Of a stretch of 64,000 bases of DNA, positions 54,901-62,558 are shown piece by piece. Both the position numbers and the translations under genes were made by a program. This DNA is from Chromatiales bacterium (GTDB taxonomy: Bacteria > Pseudomonadota > Gammaproteobacteria > JAGRGH01), in assembly GCA_020445605.1 (NCBI GenBank), contig JAGRGH010000032.1, positions 62,001-126,000 of the forward strand, in the 5' to 3' direction. Under the pieces are notes generated by a model that was not told the origin of the DNA, searched no databases, and saw nothing but the letters and a program-made list of their open reading frames with translations. Position 1 is the first letter of the stretch. Every line of letters begins with the position of its first letter.

Positions 54901-57221
54901 GAGAAGCCCGCTTCCCATAGTTCAGCCTCGGTGAGCAGGCTCTCTTCCCCCAAGAGTCCCTCGTACTCGAAGCGAAGGAGTCCACAGTCTTCCAGATTCG
55001 GAGCAGTGACTCGCCAGCCTCTTTCCAGATCTCGATACAGGAAATATTCAATTACGCGCCGCAGGGCGTCGTGCGTTGCCTGCCTGGCTGGGCCGCGGAC
55101 ATCCGGATCTGCCGCGTACTCTGCAAATTCGAGCTCCATCGCCTCGAAGACAGATCGTGAAAGAACGCCGTGGCGAAGGCCGACTGTATGCGTCTTCTCC
55201 GTTGCACGGTGGAGTGCCGAGCGCAACAGCGCGACCTGGACGAAGTCGTTGAAGTGCCCCGCCTGCAGAGATGCGTCCTGTCGGTTGTCTGTGAAGCTAA
55301 GTAGCTTGCGAGCTTCTGGGCGCAGGTCCCGGTCACCCTGCAGCTCGATGAGGGACCGAACGGCCAGAATCGTGGTCGCCGTGCTTCTGTTGTCCACACC
55401 GAGCGTAGCCAGCTTGTTGCGCTCAGATCTCTGGCTCTTGGTATAAGCGACACCGCATGACGGTTCGAGACAGAAAAGGAAGTTGCGATGGATCAGCGCC
55501 GCGTCGATGCCATTGCCTTCGGCGGTGAGCCTGCCCGACGCGTCGACGAATACAGCTTCAGGGACGTCCTTGCGCGCATCGGGTCGGATGCGTTCGATTC
55601 CCTGTGCCGTCGTCTCCTTGAGATAGTCCGGCACACGCGCCGGGCGGGCCTGCTCATCGCCACGTGGCCAGGGAGATTCCTGGGAGACATACAGATAGGC
55701 GTCCGTACTACCGTCGTCATCCTCCTCACGCCGATCCTCTCTGGGAAACAAGAGCTGGCCATGCTCGTCTTCCACAATTCGCACGCGGTAGTAGGCCGTT
55801 CCGCAATGGCGACAGAACACCAACGGGTATAGCGGCTTCTCGGGCTCGCCGGGCTTTGCGGCTTTCTTGGCAATCTCCAAATGCCGTTGGGCTTCAGGCT
55901 CAATTGAAGCCCAGACCGTATCGCCGCGCGTGAAGAACTGATGAAGCCGAAAGGCAAAGATCGGGAAGCGGCTTGACTCACTACGGCGAAGCGACGAGCC
56001 ATGAAGCAGCCATTTCCGCAGAACGTCGGCGCAGTCTTCCGGCGCCACACCGGTGAGGGCCGCGAGTTCGTCCGAGGCGCTCTCCTGCCCATCAATGTGC
56101 TCGCCCTTTAGCCTTCGGGGAAGTTGCCTCAGGAGGCGGCATGTACCGACCTCCTCCCGTACGCCAAACGTTGATTCGATCCATGACGCGAGCGCGTGTA
56201 TGCGGAAGGATTCGTAGTCTGTAGGCGGCTCCTCCTTTGCCTCCATTGTGTTCCTGATCGTCTCGACCACAGACTCGGAAAGCTCGATCTCCGGCGTGGC
56301 TCGTTCGAGCGTCTCGCCGATAATCTGCTCTGGATCAAACGGCACGCCAAACAGCGACTGCGCGACCTTTGCAACCTCGCGCTGCTGCTCATCACTTGTG
56401 CCACCACTGGCCATCGTGGCAGAAGTGCCAATGCACGTAATATCGTGCCCACCGAATGCCTCGCGACAGCGCCGAATGAGTAGTGCTACATCAGCACCCT
56501 GGCGCCCACGATAGGTATGTAGCTCATCAAAGACGAGAAACTGAAGCCCCTGTGCTGCACGCACGAGTTCCCGGTCTTCTGCCCGCGTAAGGAGAAGCTC
56601 GAGCATCATGTAGTTCGTGAGCAGGATGTCCGGAGGATTGCTACGAATCGCCTCGCGCGCGTCGCCCTTCTCCTGGCCCGTATATCGCGCAAAACGAACC
56701 GGCGATTGACCCTCTGCATAACCTTTGTCGAGGAATTTCTTGAGTTCCTCGTCCTGGCTATTCGCCAATGCGTTCATCGGATAGACGATGATCGCCTTTA
56801 TACCGCCGCCGGACCTTTTGCGTAGGATATGGTCAACGATGGGGACGATGTAGGTCAGGCTCTTACCTGAACCCGTACCGCTGGTCAAAACGTATGACTG
56901 GCCCTGGTTGGCCTTGAGGATTGCCTCGCGTTGGTGTTCATGGAGCAGCAGCTGCTTTCCGACGTGATCCGTATCCGATTTGTCGATTCGGAAGATTCGG
57001 GAACATTCCTTATGCAGAACTCCCTGCTCGACCAGCTCATCTATCGTGCCACCGGGATGGAACGTCGGGTTGAGTTGAAGAAGCGGCTCAGGCCAAAAGC
57101 CCTCTTTGTTCAGAACGTTGTCAACGAAGTCACTGACGCGCGTATCGCGAATCTTGATAAAGCTTCGCGTGTAGCTCTGGTAGTCCGATACCAAGCGGTC
57201 CCTAAGGTCAAAGACGTCCAC
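51942..57221 (-). CDS. DEAD/DEAH helicase with DUF1998 and C-terminal Vsr/DUF559-like nuclease domain (DrmA-like)
   Basis: A 1759-residue protein from GTG 57221. Motif I is LTSGTGSGKSLTY (about 112-124), motif II FDELH (about 231-235), motif III GTSATM and motif VI YAQRSGRAGRGGQ. Cys pairs in VFCRHCGTAYY and RCPSCGYAHLEHG...VCDRCG look like zinc ribbons. The DUF1998 segment carries GKACYECLLDYGNQPDHKDL. The last 90 residues have a PD-(D/E)XK layout as in Vsr/DUF559 proteins: YRIPGYFAQPDFYYG, VAVFIDGPPHDEAD, then LLEMGYIVIRFHH. It is the first large gene of the operon, two bases after the HTH gene. It is longer than canonical DrmA because of the added nuclease-like domain. Confidence 0.87.
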   Translation of the reverse strand: MDVFDLRDRLVSDYQSYTRSFIKIRDTRVSDFVDNVLNKEGFWPEPLLQLNPTFHPGGTIDELVEQGVLHKECSRIFRIDKSDTDHVGKQLLLHEHQREAILKANQGQSYVLTSGTGSGKSLTYIVPIVDHILRKRSGGGIKAIIVYPMNALANSQDEELKKFLDKGYAEGQSPVRFARYTGQEKGDAREAIRSNPPDILLTNYMMLELLLTRAEDRELVRAAQGLQFLVFDELHTYRGRQGADVALLIRRCREAFGGHDITCIGTSATMASGGTSDEQQREVAKVAQSLFGVPFDPEQIIGETLERATPEIELSESVVETIRNTMEAKEEPPTDYESFRIHALASWIESTFGVREEVGTCRLLRQLPRRLKGEHIDGQESASDELAALTGVAPEDCADVLRKWLLHGSSLRRSESSRFPIFAFRLHQFFTRGDTVWASIEPEAQRHLEIAKKAAKPGEPEKPLYPLVFCRHCGTAYYRVRIVEDEHGQLLFPREDRREEDDDGSTDAYLYVSQESPWPRGDEQARPARVPDYLKETTAQGIERIRPDARKDVPEAVFVDASGRLTAEGNGIDAALIHRNFLFCLEPSCGVAYTKSQRSERNKLATLGVDNRSTATTILAVRSLIELQGDRDLRPEARKLLSFTDNRQDASLQAGHFNDFVQVALLRSALHRATEKTHTVGLRHGVLSRSVFEAMELEFAEYAADPDVRGPARQATHDALRRVIEYFLYRDLERGWRVTAPNLEDCGLLRFEYEGLLGEESLLTEAELWEAGFSMREGRAAQRFVEAPAALQLAPAEIREELLRTLLDVMRRSLAVKVDVLDPQKQHELVEQTKPRLLEGTVWYLEDERELTRAVVAYPRPRSRQDRSGFFVSSYGAYGRYVKRTLSQVVPPDHALGRAEIDEIIRFLLLALKRYGIIEQVRSGRDNDDPGYQLNADALRWLPGHGEVRPVDRTRLLDAGEIPPEVNRYFVDCYKGFVDLKCVLEAREHTAQVTSEDREEREERFRAGDLPLLFCSPTMELGVDIAQLNLVNLRNVPPTPANYAQRSGRAGRGGQPALVFTYCAGRSPHDQYFYREPTRMVAGTVAPPRIDLRNRDLVRSHIYAVWMEVAKPDLGRTLTTVLDLTPTDGRLPLSVKDGLLQELRNPVHRAAARQKASALVRSIKEELDTASWFHENWLDEILEQVERSFESACDRWRSLYRAAVRQRELHHTIIGDHSRPELERNHSRRLRAQAESQIRLLTEAEGIYEGDFYSYRYFATEGFLPGYNFPRLPLSAYVPGRRQRRGRDEFVSRPRFLAISEFGPRALIYHEGARYRVYKVNLDFGSDDIENTHDLMTATMKRCPSCGYAHLEHGANNLTEVCDRCGAALDGPARIDNLVQLQNVSLKLAQRITCDEEERQRFGYKLATAYRFPEVGGKLDRKDAEVVSDGQVLMDLSYGDATDLYRINLGWTNQRGNQPPGFNLDLERGYWSRNQADDEDQDDAANAARIQRVVPYVKDTKNALVMRFEPPRSGPEMAGLQAAFKQAIQQHFQLEPRELSCEPMPTREERQEILFYESSEGGAGVLRQLAEEPAILPALARRALEICHYDSDTLEDRGAATCGKACYECLLDYGNQPDHKDLDRNLIRDLLVELARSTCRPAGGTGSRAERLVALRARCDSQLEQRWLDEIESLGLRLPSEAQYRIPGYFAQPDFYYGEANVAVFIDGPPHDEADQIRKDEEVTRGLLEMGYIVIRFHHRDDWVAIFRRHPDVFGVPSL

Positions 57222-57223
57222 CT

Positions 57224-57442
57224 TCAGCCCCCCCGCTCATCGGCAGATTCACCGCTCGTTCTCGAATTGCCACTTCCGCCGCCGCGGACCCATTGATCGA
57301 CTTCGTCCTTTCTGAATTTCCACAGCCGCCCAACCTTGTGGGCAGGCATGTTCTTGCGGTCGATCCACTTGTACACGGTGTCCCGCTTGATCCCGAGGTA
57401 CAGGGCAATCTCGTCGACCGAGAGCCATCGGTCTTCAACCAT
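57224..57442 (-). CDS. Excisionase-type helix-turn-helix protein
   Basis: A 72-residue protein from ATG 57442, with AGGGG 11 bases upstream. RWLSVDEIALYLGIKRDTVY, then KWIDRKNMPAHKVGRLWKF and RKDEVDQWV, is the classic MerR/excisionase DNA-binding fold. A Gly/Ser-rich tail follows. The stop lies two bases before the helicase start, so it heads the six-gene operon. Small HTH proteins of this type are common at the head of helicase-methylase defence operons, where autoregulation is likely. Confidence 0.87.
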   Translation of the reverse strand: MVEDRWLSVDEIALYLGIKRDTVYKWIDRKNMPAHKVGRLWKFRKDEVDQWVRGGGSGNSRTSGESADERGG

Positions 57443-57733
57443 CTACTTGTTTCCCCTGACGCAAACCCGGCAGGCCTTTGCCGCTGGACCAGGCTCGAAA
57501 CCCATAAAGGAGCGAATTGTCCAATTGGTACGGCTACACTAGGCCTCATGCTAGTAGAAGTGGGCGGGTTGAACCAGCCAAAATTGAGGAAATCGTCGGG
57601 TTGGCGCGAAGAAATGACGGAAGTTCAGTAGGTTGGACGCAGGTATTCCTGAAACGGGGCCCGGCGTAGACTGTCACTGATGACAAGCGCCCGTGCCGGC
57701 CCGGACCGGTTCACCAGTCAGGAAGCGAATGCG
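57443..57733. other. Divergent control region of the defence operon
   Basis: No gene is visible. It must contain the minus-strand promoter of the six-gene operon. It includes the palindrome CCAATTGG within ATTGTCCAATTGGTAC, and CTAGGCCTCATGCTAG further right, either of which could be an operator. I see no convincing -35/-10 pair. Confidence 0.4.
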
Positions 57734-57952
57734 GTGAAGAGAGTATTGAAAGCAAGCGGCAGGCTCACGATCGCGACGATCGGCGCGGGCGTCGGAGCGC
57801 TGTTGGCTGCGGTCCGCTTTCTGGCCGGCGCCGCCGAGACGACGCCGGCGGACGACGAGCTCAGCAGCTCCGTCCGGGGCGGCCTCCTCAACTACAGGAC
57901 TGGCAAGTTCGACGACGGAACCGATCCGGCCGGTATCTACAAGCCTGATTAG
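57734..57952 (+). CDS. Small ICE-associated membrane protein
   Basis: A 72-residue protein from GTG 57734, with AGGAAG eight bases upstream; an ATG 54 bases earlier in frame lacks a ribosome site. One hydrophobic segment (ATIGAGVGALLAAVRFLAG) is followed by GGLLNYRTGKFDDGTDPAGI. The latter resembles, from memory, the tail of small proteins beside traG in PFGI-1-type ICEs. It is convergent with the TraG remnant 14 bases away, which supports that origin. Confidence 0.6.
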   Translation: MKRVLKASGRLTIATIGAGVGALLAAVRFLAGAAETTPADDELSSSVRGGLLNYRTGKFDDGTDPAGIYKPD

Positions 57953-57966
57953 GCTCCCCCGACTCT

Positions 57967-58305
57967 CTATTTCCGGATTCCTTTCGACAGGGCAGCCTTA
58001 CCGATGGCCCCGCCCTGACGGCCGGCGTCCTGAGCGGGATTCCGCATCGCGCTGGTCGCGACCTCGAGGGACCGCCCCACCTTCAGGCCCGCCCAGCCCA
58101 TCATGCCCGTCCAAAGCAGGGGCAACCCCAGGTAGAGGCTGGTCGTGATCATGTTGAGCAGCATGCGTTTAGCGTCGTGCTCGCCGGGGTTGGCGAAGAT
58201 CTGCAGGAACACGTTCACGTCCGGGTACATGGACAGGATCAGGTTCTGGTCCACCCACATGGCCAGGTACCAGAGCACGCTCCAGAACTTGACTGTGAAG
58301 ATTTC
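57967..58305 (-). pseudogene. ICE conjugal transfer protein TraG (N-terminal-domain family), C-terminal remnant
   Basis: In one frame from 58305 the sequence reads FTVKFWSVLWYLAMWVDQNL, then PGEHDAKRMLLNMITTSLYL and LLWTGMMGWAGLKVGRSLE, ending ALSKGIRK and a stop. This is the end of the large inner-membrane TraG-N protein of PFGI-1/SXT-related elements (usually 450-500 residues). An in-frame TAA at 58306-58308 cuts homology. Only about 110 residues remain, so it is not functional. It shows that the island sits in, or replaced, ICE DNA. Confidence 0.78.
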
Positions 58306-58661
58306 TTAATCCGCCGTAGCTCCACAAGCCTTCATTACTCTTTTCTTGCTGTCTTTTCCACAACGTCATAGAGGGTCAGCACCTCCGTACGCCGCGGGAA
58401 ACTCAGAATTTTCAGAGATTCCCAGAAGCCTCGAAGCGATGGCCACCCACCAAGTGACGCGATCGGTGAAAACACCAGCAAAAATCCTCAATGGTAAGTT
58501 CGCGAGTCCTTTGGGTGGACACTGACCCGCAGTGCTGAAAACATCGCGCCACACGGAAAAAAACAAGGTATTGCCGTAAATCTTGACTCATCGTGTGCCC
58601 GCCATATCCTTGCAGCTACCGGTAAGGTCCAGCATTGTTGTCGTGCTCCGGCAATTCCGAG
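58306..58661. other. Non-coding gap with repeat B4
   Basis: This 356-base stretch holds no convincing gene. The family B hairpin is at 58396-58423. Between it and the broken end of traG the sequence is AT-rich and weakly like the interior of a B element. The part beyond 58424 shows nothing I can name. Confidence 0.5.
58396..58423. repeat. Family B hairpin, copy B4
   Basis: GGGAAACTCAGAA pairs with TTCAGAGATTCCC, preceded by CGCGG as in the other B copies. Read on the minus strand the element would extend towards the truncated traG end at 58305, so insertion of this element may mark the break point. Confidence 0.65.
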
Positions 58662-59060
58662 CTAGTTATACTTTCCGGTTGCAACCCCGCCACCAGTCAT
58701 GACAGCCCTCAAACGCCGAATCTCCAGTTCCAAGGTTCGGTTGATCGACGCCAAGGACGCTGCGTCATTATTCGAATCGCGCAACTCCTTCCGGAGTCTC
58801 ACTATTGTAGCGCGCGCCACCCTAAGCTGTTCGTTCTTCTGATCCCTTAGGGCTCGACTGGTCCGGCCTTGGGCCGCCCGGATTTTCTCCGCCACCTCCG
58901 GATATCGATTGTGGATCGTCGCAGTTGAAACCTCGGCCTCACGCGCCACATTGGCGAACGTCAGCTTGGCATCGCCCTTCACGATTCGGCCCCGGCCGCG
59001 CTGGATCCGGTATAGAGCCATCTCCAGCCGGTGCTGAGTTCGATTTCGTTCAATCGTCAT
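58662..59060 (-). CDS. TnpC/DUF6262-like recombinase accessory protein
   Basis: A 132-residue protein from ATG 59060 (MTIERNRTQHR); a TTG at 59084 would overlap the preceding recombinase by eight bases. A basic N-terminal part carries a helix-turn-helix-like LTFANVAREAEVSTATIHNR, followed by a coiled coil (LRVARATIVRLRKELRDSNN, then LELEIRRLRAVM). Size, layout and position after tyrosine recombinases match TnpC of Tn554-type elements. It probably helps or orients recombination. It is the last of four overlapping genes. Confidence 0.72.
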   Translation of the reverse strand: MTIERNRTQHRLEMALYRIQRGRGRIVKGDAKLTFANVAREAEVSTATIHNRYPEVAEKIRAAQGRTSRALRDQKNEQLRVARATIVRLRKELRDSNNDAASLASINRTLELEIRRLRAVMTGGGVATGKYN

Positions 59061-59076
59061 GAGCAGGGCCGAGAAC

Positions 59077-60960
59077 CTACTCAATGACGCTCAACACGCC
59101 CAGATCCGTTAACACCTGCTCGCAACGCCGCAAATCTCGCTCGACTCGTCGTCGCGCCGCATCCCCTATGTCGTTGATCTGACGCAGTTCGAGCTGCTGC
59201 TGATATACCCCACGCCAATAGGGTATTTTTTTGTCATCTATCACGGCATTTGAGCATCCACCACAGAGCGTACGCTCTACTGCGCCTCGGCCTCCGCAGC
59301 CACCATCGTCCGCCGTGCACCATGCAGCCCCCGTCGCTCTAAGGTAAACACTTTCGGAGATCGTCTTCGCCATTTCTCGGCGAGTGTGGTAGACACGCAA
59401 CTTGTCGTCCTTTGATCGAAACGCACGAATGTTACCCGCGGCCCCACCCGAGAGCAGGGTCTCCTCGTCGAGCCAATGCGCGATGACTTCTATTGAGTGA
59501 TCCGCTATTGCCAAGTCAATTTCGGCAAACAACTCTGGATCCTGTTTGCTATTGCGCGCATAGATCCAAGTCATATCCATAGACCAGTGCTGCATGTGGT
59601 CGCGCAAGTATCGGAGATCACCCAGCTTTGACCGCGCAACGTATACGGCAAACGTGCGACGAAACTGATGCGGCGCGAAGTCCCAATTGATCCCGCGTCT
59701 GGCGGCGAACCGTCTGATCGCGTATTGCATGGTGTACTCATGCACTGCGGCGACAGTGTTTCCAGCTCCAGTATTGTTTGCCAAAAAAAGGCGGTCCACG
59801 TCCGCGCGAATGTTAAGTGCATCGAGACAGCAAGGATCTTCCAATTCTTCTAACTTACTTGACAACCTTTCTTGAAGCGGCTGAGCTACCCGCTGCGCTA
59901 CATCCAGTGCCGTTGTAACTATTTCAGGAATCATCCATTCAGTTTCGCCGATTCCCGTTTTATCGGATCGTGAGCGCATCCAGTAATATACACCGTCGTC
60001 GCGGATTTCACGACGCCACGCGTTGTTTCGCAGGTTGCGCAGTTCATGCGCGCGAATCCCTGATAGCGATAGAATCACTATTATCGCCGCATCTCGCAAC
60101 TCCCCGCGGGCTTGGCCAAGATCGCGCACGGATCCCTCGAATCCGGCCTCTGATAGGAACCGGCACACTGCCCCCCGAATACTAGTGGAATTGAACCCGC
60201 GTTCGCGCCAATCCGCTCGCAGGTCCTCAACTTGTTGCATCAATTCCAACAGGTAGCTCGCAATCTCTAGCCGTTCGCGCGCCGCCTGAAACAACTTCCT
60301 CCAAGCATAGTCGGGAATTACGGCAGTGCCGGCTTCGAGTCCACCCTTCCACGACATACCGGCAAGATAACAAGCTGTTGCGTCTGGCCAAGGGTGCGGG
60401 AACGCAAAGGGAGTACCCGCGGCATGCTTCTGAAGCTTTTCCACAGCGCCAAACAATAGTGCCAAATACCGGGGTTTCCGTGGCTGTCCCCTGTTTTTTC
60501 CCCCGGAAACTGGAAGCGATTTGCAATGGTTCACATAACTCAGACAGTGAATTGGCGTAGTGTCGGCCAAGTTCGTGATCCCTAGCGACGACAGATACTC
60601 CAGAAATTGCGCCATGGACCGGTGCATCCCAAAAAGGGATTGGCCCTGAGGCTTATCGCTACGCAGGTACCGCCAGAATAGCTCCTTGAAGGAATCCTTA
60701 AGCGCCTCCGGCGTGCCGACAAACGAGATCCTACGTTGAGGTTCGCTGAATTTATCGAAGCTCCCGGCCTTGGGCCATTCCCAGACGTCGTCGCCGTATC
60801 GACTGATTACCCGGTATTCGCCTTCTTCCCCCAAGTGCCAGGTAACCGGCAGCAGCCTAACCGTATCGGTCGATAGCGCCCCAAACTCTACCTGTCGCAT
60901 CTCATGTTGGTCCGCCACCGGCACTCGGTCGGAAGCTAAGTGGGGCCGCAAAGCACTCAC
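59077..60960 (-). CDS. Large tyrosine recombinase (TnpB-like), third gene of recombinase module
   Basis: A 627-residue protein. I choose GTG 60960, which overlaps the previous TGA as GTGA; an upstream TTG at 60993 is possible. The tyrosine-recombinase core is in residues about 290-490: ILSLSGIRAHELRNL (first Arg), APHQFRRTFAVYVAR (HxxR), DHMQHWSMDMTWIY (His/Trp box and nucleophile Tyr). A C-terminal zinc-like cluster has AWCTADDGGCGG and ERTLCGGCSNA. Length is near that of Tn554 TnpB (630). All key residues are present, so it looks active. Confidence 0.85.
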   Translation of the reverse strand: MSALRPHLASDRVPVADQHEMRQVEFGALSTDTVRLLPVTWHLGEEGEYRVISRYGDDVWEWPKAGSFDKFSEPQRRISFVGTPEALKDSFKELFWRYLRSDKPQGQSLFGMHRSMAQFLEYLSSLGITNLADTTPIHCLSYVNHCKSLPVSGGKNRGQPRKPRYLALLFGAVEKLQKHAAGTPFAFPHPWPDATACYLAGMSWKGGLEAGTAVIPDYAWRKLFQAARERLEIASYLLELMQQVEDLRADWRERGFNSTSIRGAVCRFLSEAGFEGSVRDLGQARGELRDAAIIVILSLSGIRAHELRNLRNNAWRREIRDDGVYYWMRSRSDKTGIGETEWMIPEIVTTALDVAQRVAQPLQERLSSKLEELEDPCCLDALNIRADVDRLFLANNTGAGNTVAAVHEYTMQYAIRRFAARRGINWDFAPHQFRRTFAVYVARSKLGDLRYLRDHMQHWSMDMTWIYARNSKQDPELFAEIDLAIADHSIEVIAHWLDEETLLSGGAAGNIRAFRSKDDKLRVYHTRREMAKTISESVYLRATGAAWCTADDGGCGGRGAVERTLCGGCSNAVIDDKKIPYWRGVYQQQLELRQINDIGDAARRRVERDLRRCEQVLTDLGVLSVIE

Positions 60961-62558
60961 GGCACGGCTTCCAGTTGCTCGCGGCTTCGCCAAAACGGGT
61001 GCGGATTGACTTTGGCTCGTTCCTTGGCTGCCTGGACGGCTACCGGGCTAAACTGCGGCTCGATATCCCGGTCGATCAGTCTTATGACGGCGGCGTAGTA
61101 GCGGGACCACCGCCTCGCGCCAAGTCTTGCGCGCTCCCGCACTAGAAGCCAATAAAAACTGTAGAGTCGATACAGATCATCTACTGTGATCACGAAAGAC
61201 TTACATCGGACGCAACTCATGAAGTCGTCGCAATATTGTGTGCTGCTCAGGCCTAGGTTGTGGCGACACCGCGCGACGGGTGTCTGGGCTGTGCTGGTCG
61301 AAAGCACATGTTCACCCGCGAGATCCGCGGCCAACACCTGTCCGAGGAGCCTGAAGTTCTGCTCGGCCACTGGCGGTGCCTCCAAGTAGTGGTCGTTGCT
61401 GATCCTGGCGGAGTGATTTCCCAGGCGCGCTGTAACGATTGGATCTCCATCGGACAAAACCCAAACTCTATTGATGTAGGTTTTTCGCAGCCGCATAAAA
61501 TTCAACGCTAAGAAGCGTCCAGAGTCGTCCAGCAAACTATGTCGAGCGACAAACGCAGGGATAATTTTTGCAATCGTCGTATATGAGATTACTTTTTTTT
61601 CTCCGAGCATACCGCGCTTTCTTGACTCGCATACGAACAATTGATTCGCAAGTCGAGCGTCCGCGCGCAGATGTGCGTTGCGGGCGATGATCATTTCGAT
61701 AATAGTCACTACATCCGGCAAAATCGTCTTGGATGTTTCGACAGACTCGCAATACCGCAGAGCCTGAACCTGCGGACCGCCACCCCTGCGTTTTACACTA
61801 ACCAGCAGTCGGCGACTGGTTTTCAGTGGATGCGCCCGAATGCAGTCGGTAGAAAGCTCGATCAGGGAGGTTGGATTTAGGCCGCTCCGCAGGCTGATCG
61901 CAAGCATACACACAACAAGGTCATCAGCGTTCAGCGCTCCTTCGCGTTTTTGAATCTCGACCAAATCCTCCTTTAAGCATTGAGTCAGCCGTCTGCGCTC
62001 AGCGTCTGAGAGCGGCGTTGCACCCTTTTCGGCGCGTCTCGCGCCCGGAAACGGATTGTCGGGAAAGAGACCCTCTCGGCGGATCCACCCGTTGGCGGCC
62101 ATACGCTCGAGAACGGTTTTAGTGGATGAATAGCGCTTTCTCAACGCAGAAGGTTTATAAGCCGTATTGCGGAGAGCGGCCACGTAAGAGTCGATCAGGT
62201 CGCAGTTTATGTCGACTAGTGTCAAAGGGTGCCCGAGCAAGGATGACCACATCTGACAGAACGGCAGAAACGACTTCAGGCCAACCGCCCAATAACTCGC
62301 TACGGTAGTGGCTTGTAAAGTGGTTTCGTTAAGCATCGCGTGGATGATTTGCTGACACGCCCTCGTAACATCATCAATGTGGCCGTCATACCAGGCGGCA
62401 AATGACAATTGGCGAATACGGCACGTTCGATTTTCGATAGTTATGACCGTATCCCGTGGGTTGTCCTGCCACCGAATAGGACGCGTAGCAGATGATGCGA
62501 AGTCGGTTCCTCGAGCGGATTCCCCCAGAGCTACGTCAAATCGTTTTCGTTTCGACAT
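60957..62558 (-). CDS. Divergent tyrosine recombinase, second gene of recombinase module
   Basis: A 533-residue protein from ATG 62558, in a TGATG overlap with the first recombinase. An N-terminal SAM-like domain (about 85-200) precedes a catalytic-type region: ISLRSGLNPTSLIEL, ALNFMRLRKTYINRV and RLGNHSARISNDHYL. The HxxR box appears as NxxR, so a catalytic His is replaced, while the Arg and Tyr positions remain. The Cys pair DDFMSCVRCKSFV follows. It may be a weak or architectural member of the set. Confidence 0.8.
   Translation of the reverse strand: MSKRKRFDVALGESARGTDFASSATRPIRWQDNPRDTVITIENRTCRIRQLSFAAWYDGHIDDVTRACQQIIHAMLNETTLQATTVASYWAVGLKSFLPFCQMWSSLLGHPLTLVDINCDLIDSYVAALRNTAYKPSALRKRYSSTKTVLERMAANGWIRREGLFPDNPFPGARRAEKGATPLSDAERRRLTQCLKEDLVEIQKREGALNADDLVVCMLAISLRSGLNPTSLIELSTDCIRAHPLKTSRRLLVSVKRRGGGPQVQALRYCESVETSKTILPDVVTIIEMIIARNAHLRADARLANQLFVCESRKRGMLGEKKVISYTTIAKIIPAFVARHSLLDDSGRFLALNFMRLRKTYINRVWVLSDGDPIVTARLGNHSARISNDHYLEAPPVAEQNFRLLGQVLAADLAGEHVLSTSTAQTPVARCRHNLGLSSTQYCDDFMSCVRCKSFVITVDDLYRLYSFYWLLVRERARLGARRWSRYYAAVIRLIDRDIEPQFSPVAVQAAKERAKVNPHPFWRSREQLEAVP

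Noticed and set aside
40559-57442. Canonical DISARM
   Set aside because: The helicases and methylase fit, but there is no separate DrmB and no DrmC phospholipase-D nuclease, and the ATPase and DUF262 genes are extra.
40559-57442. BREX
   Set aside because: The large methyltransferase resembles PglX, but PglZ, BrxC and BrxL are absent.
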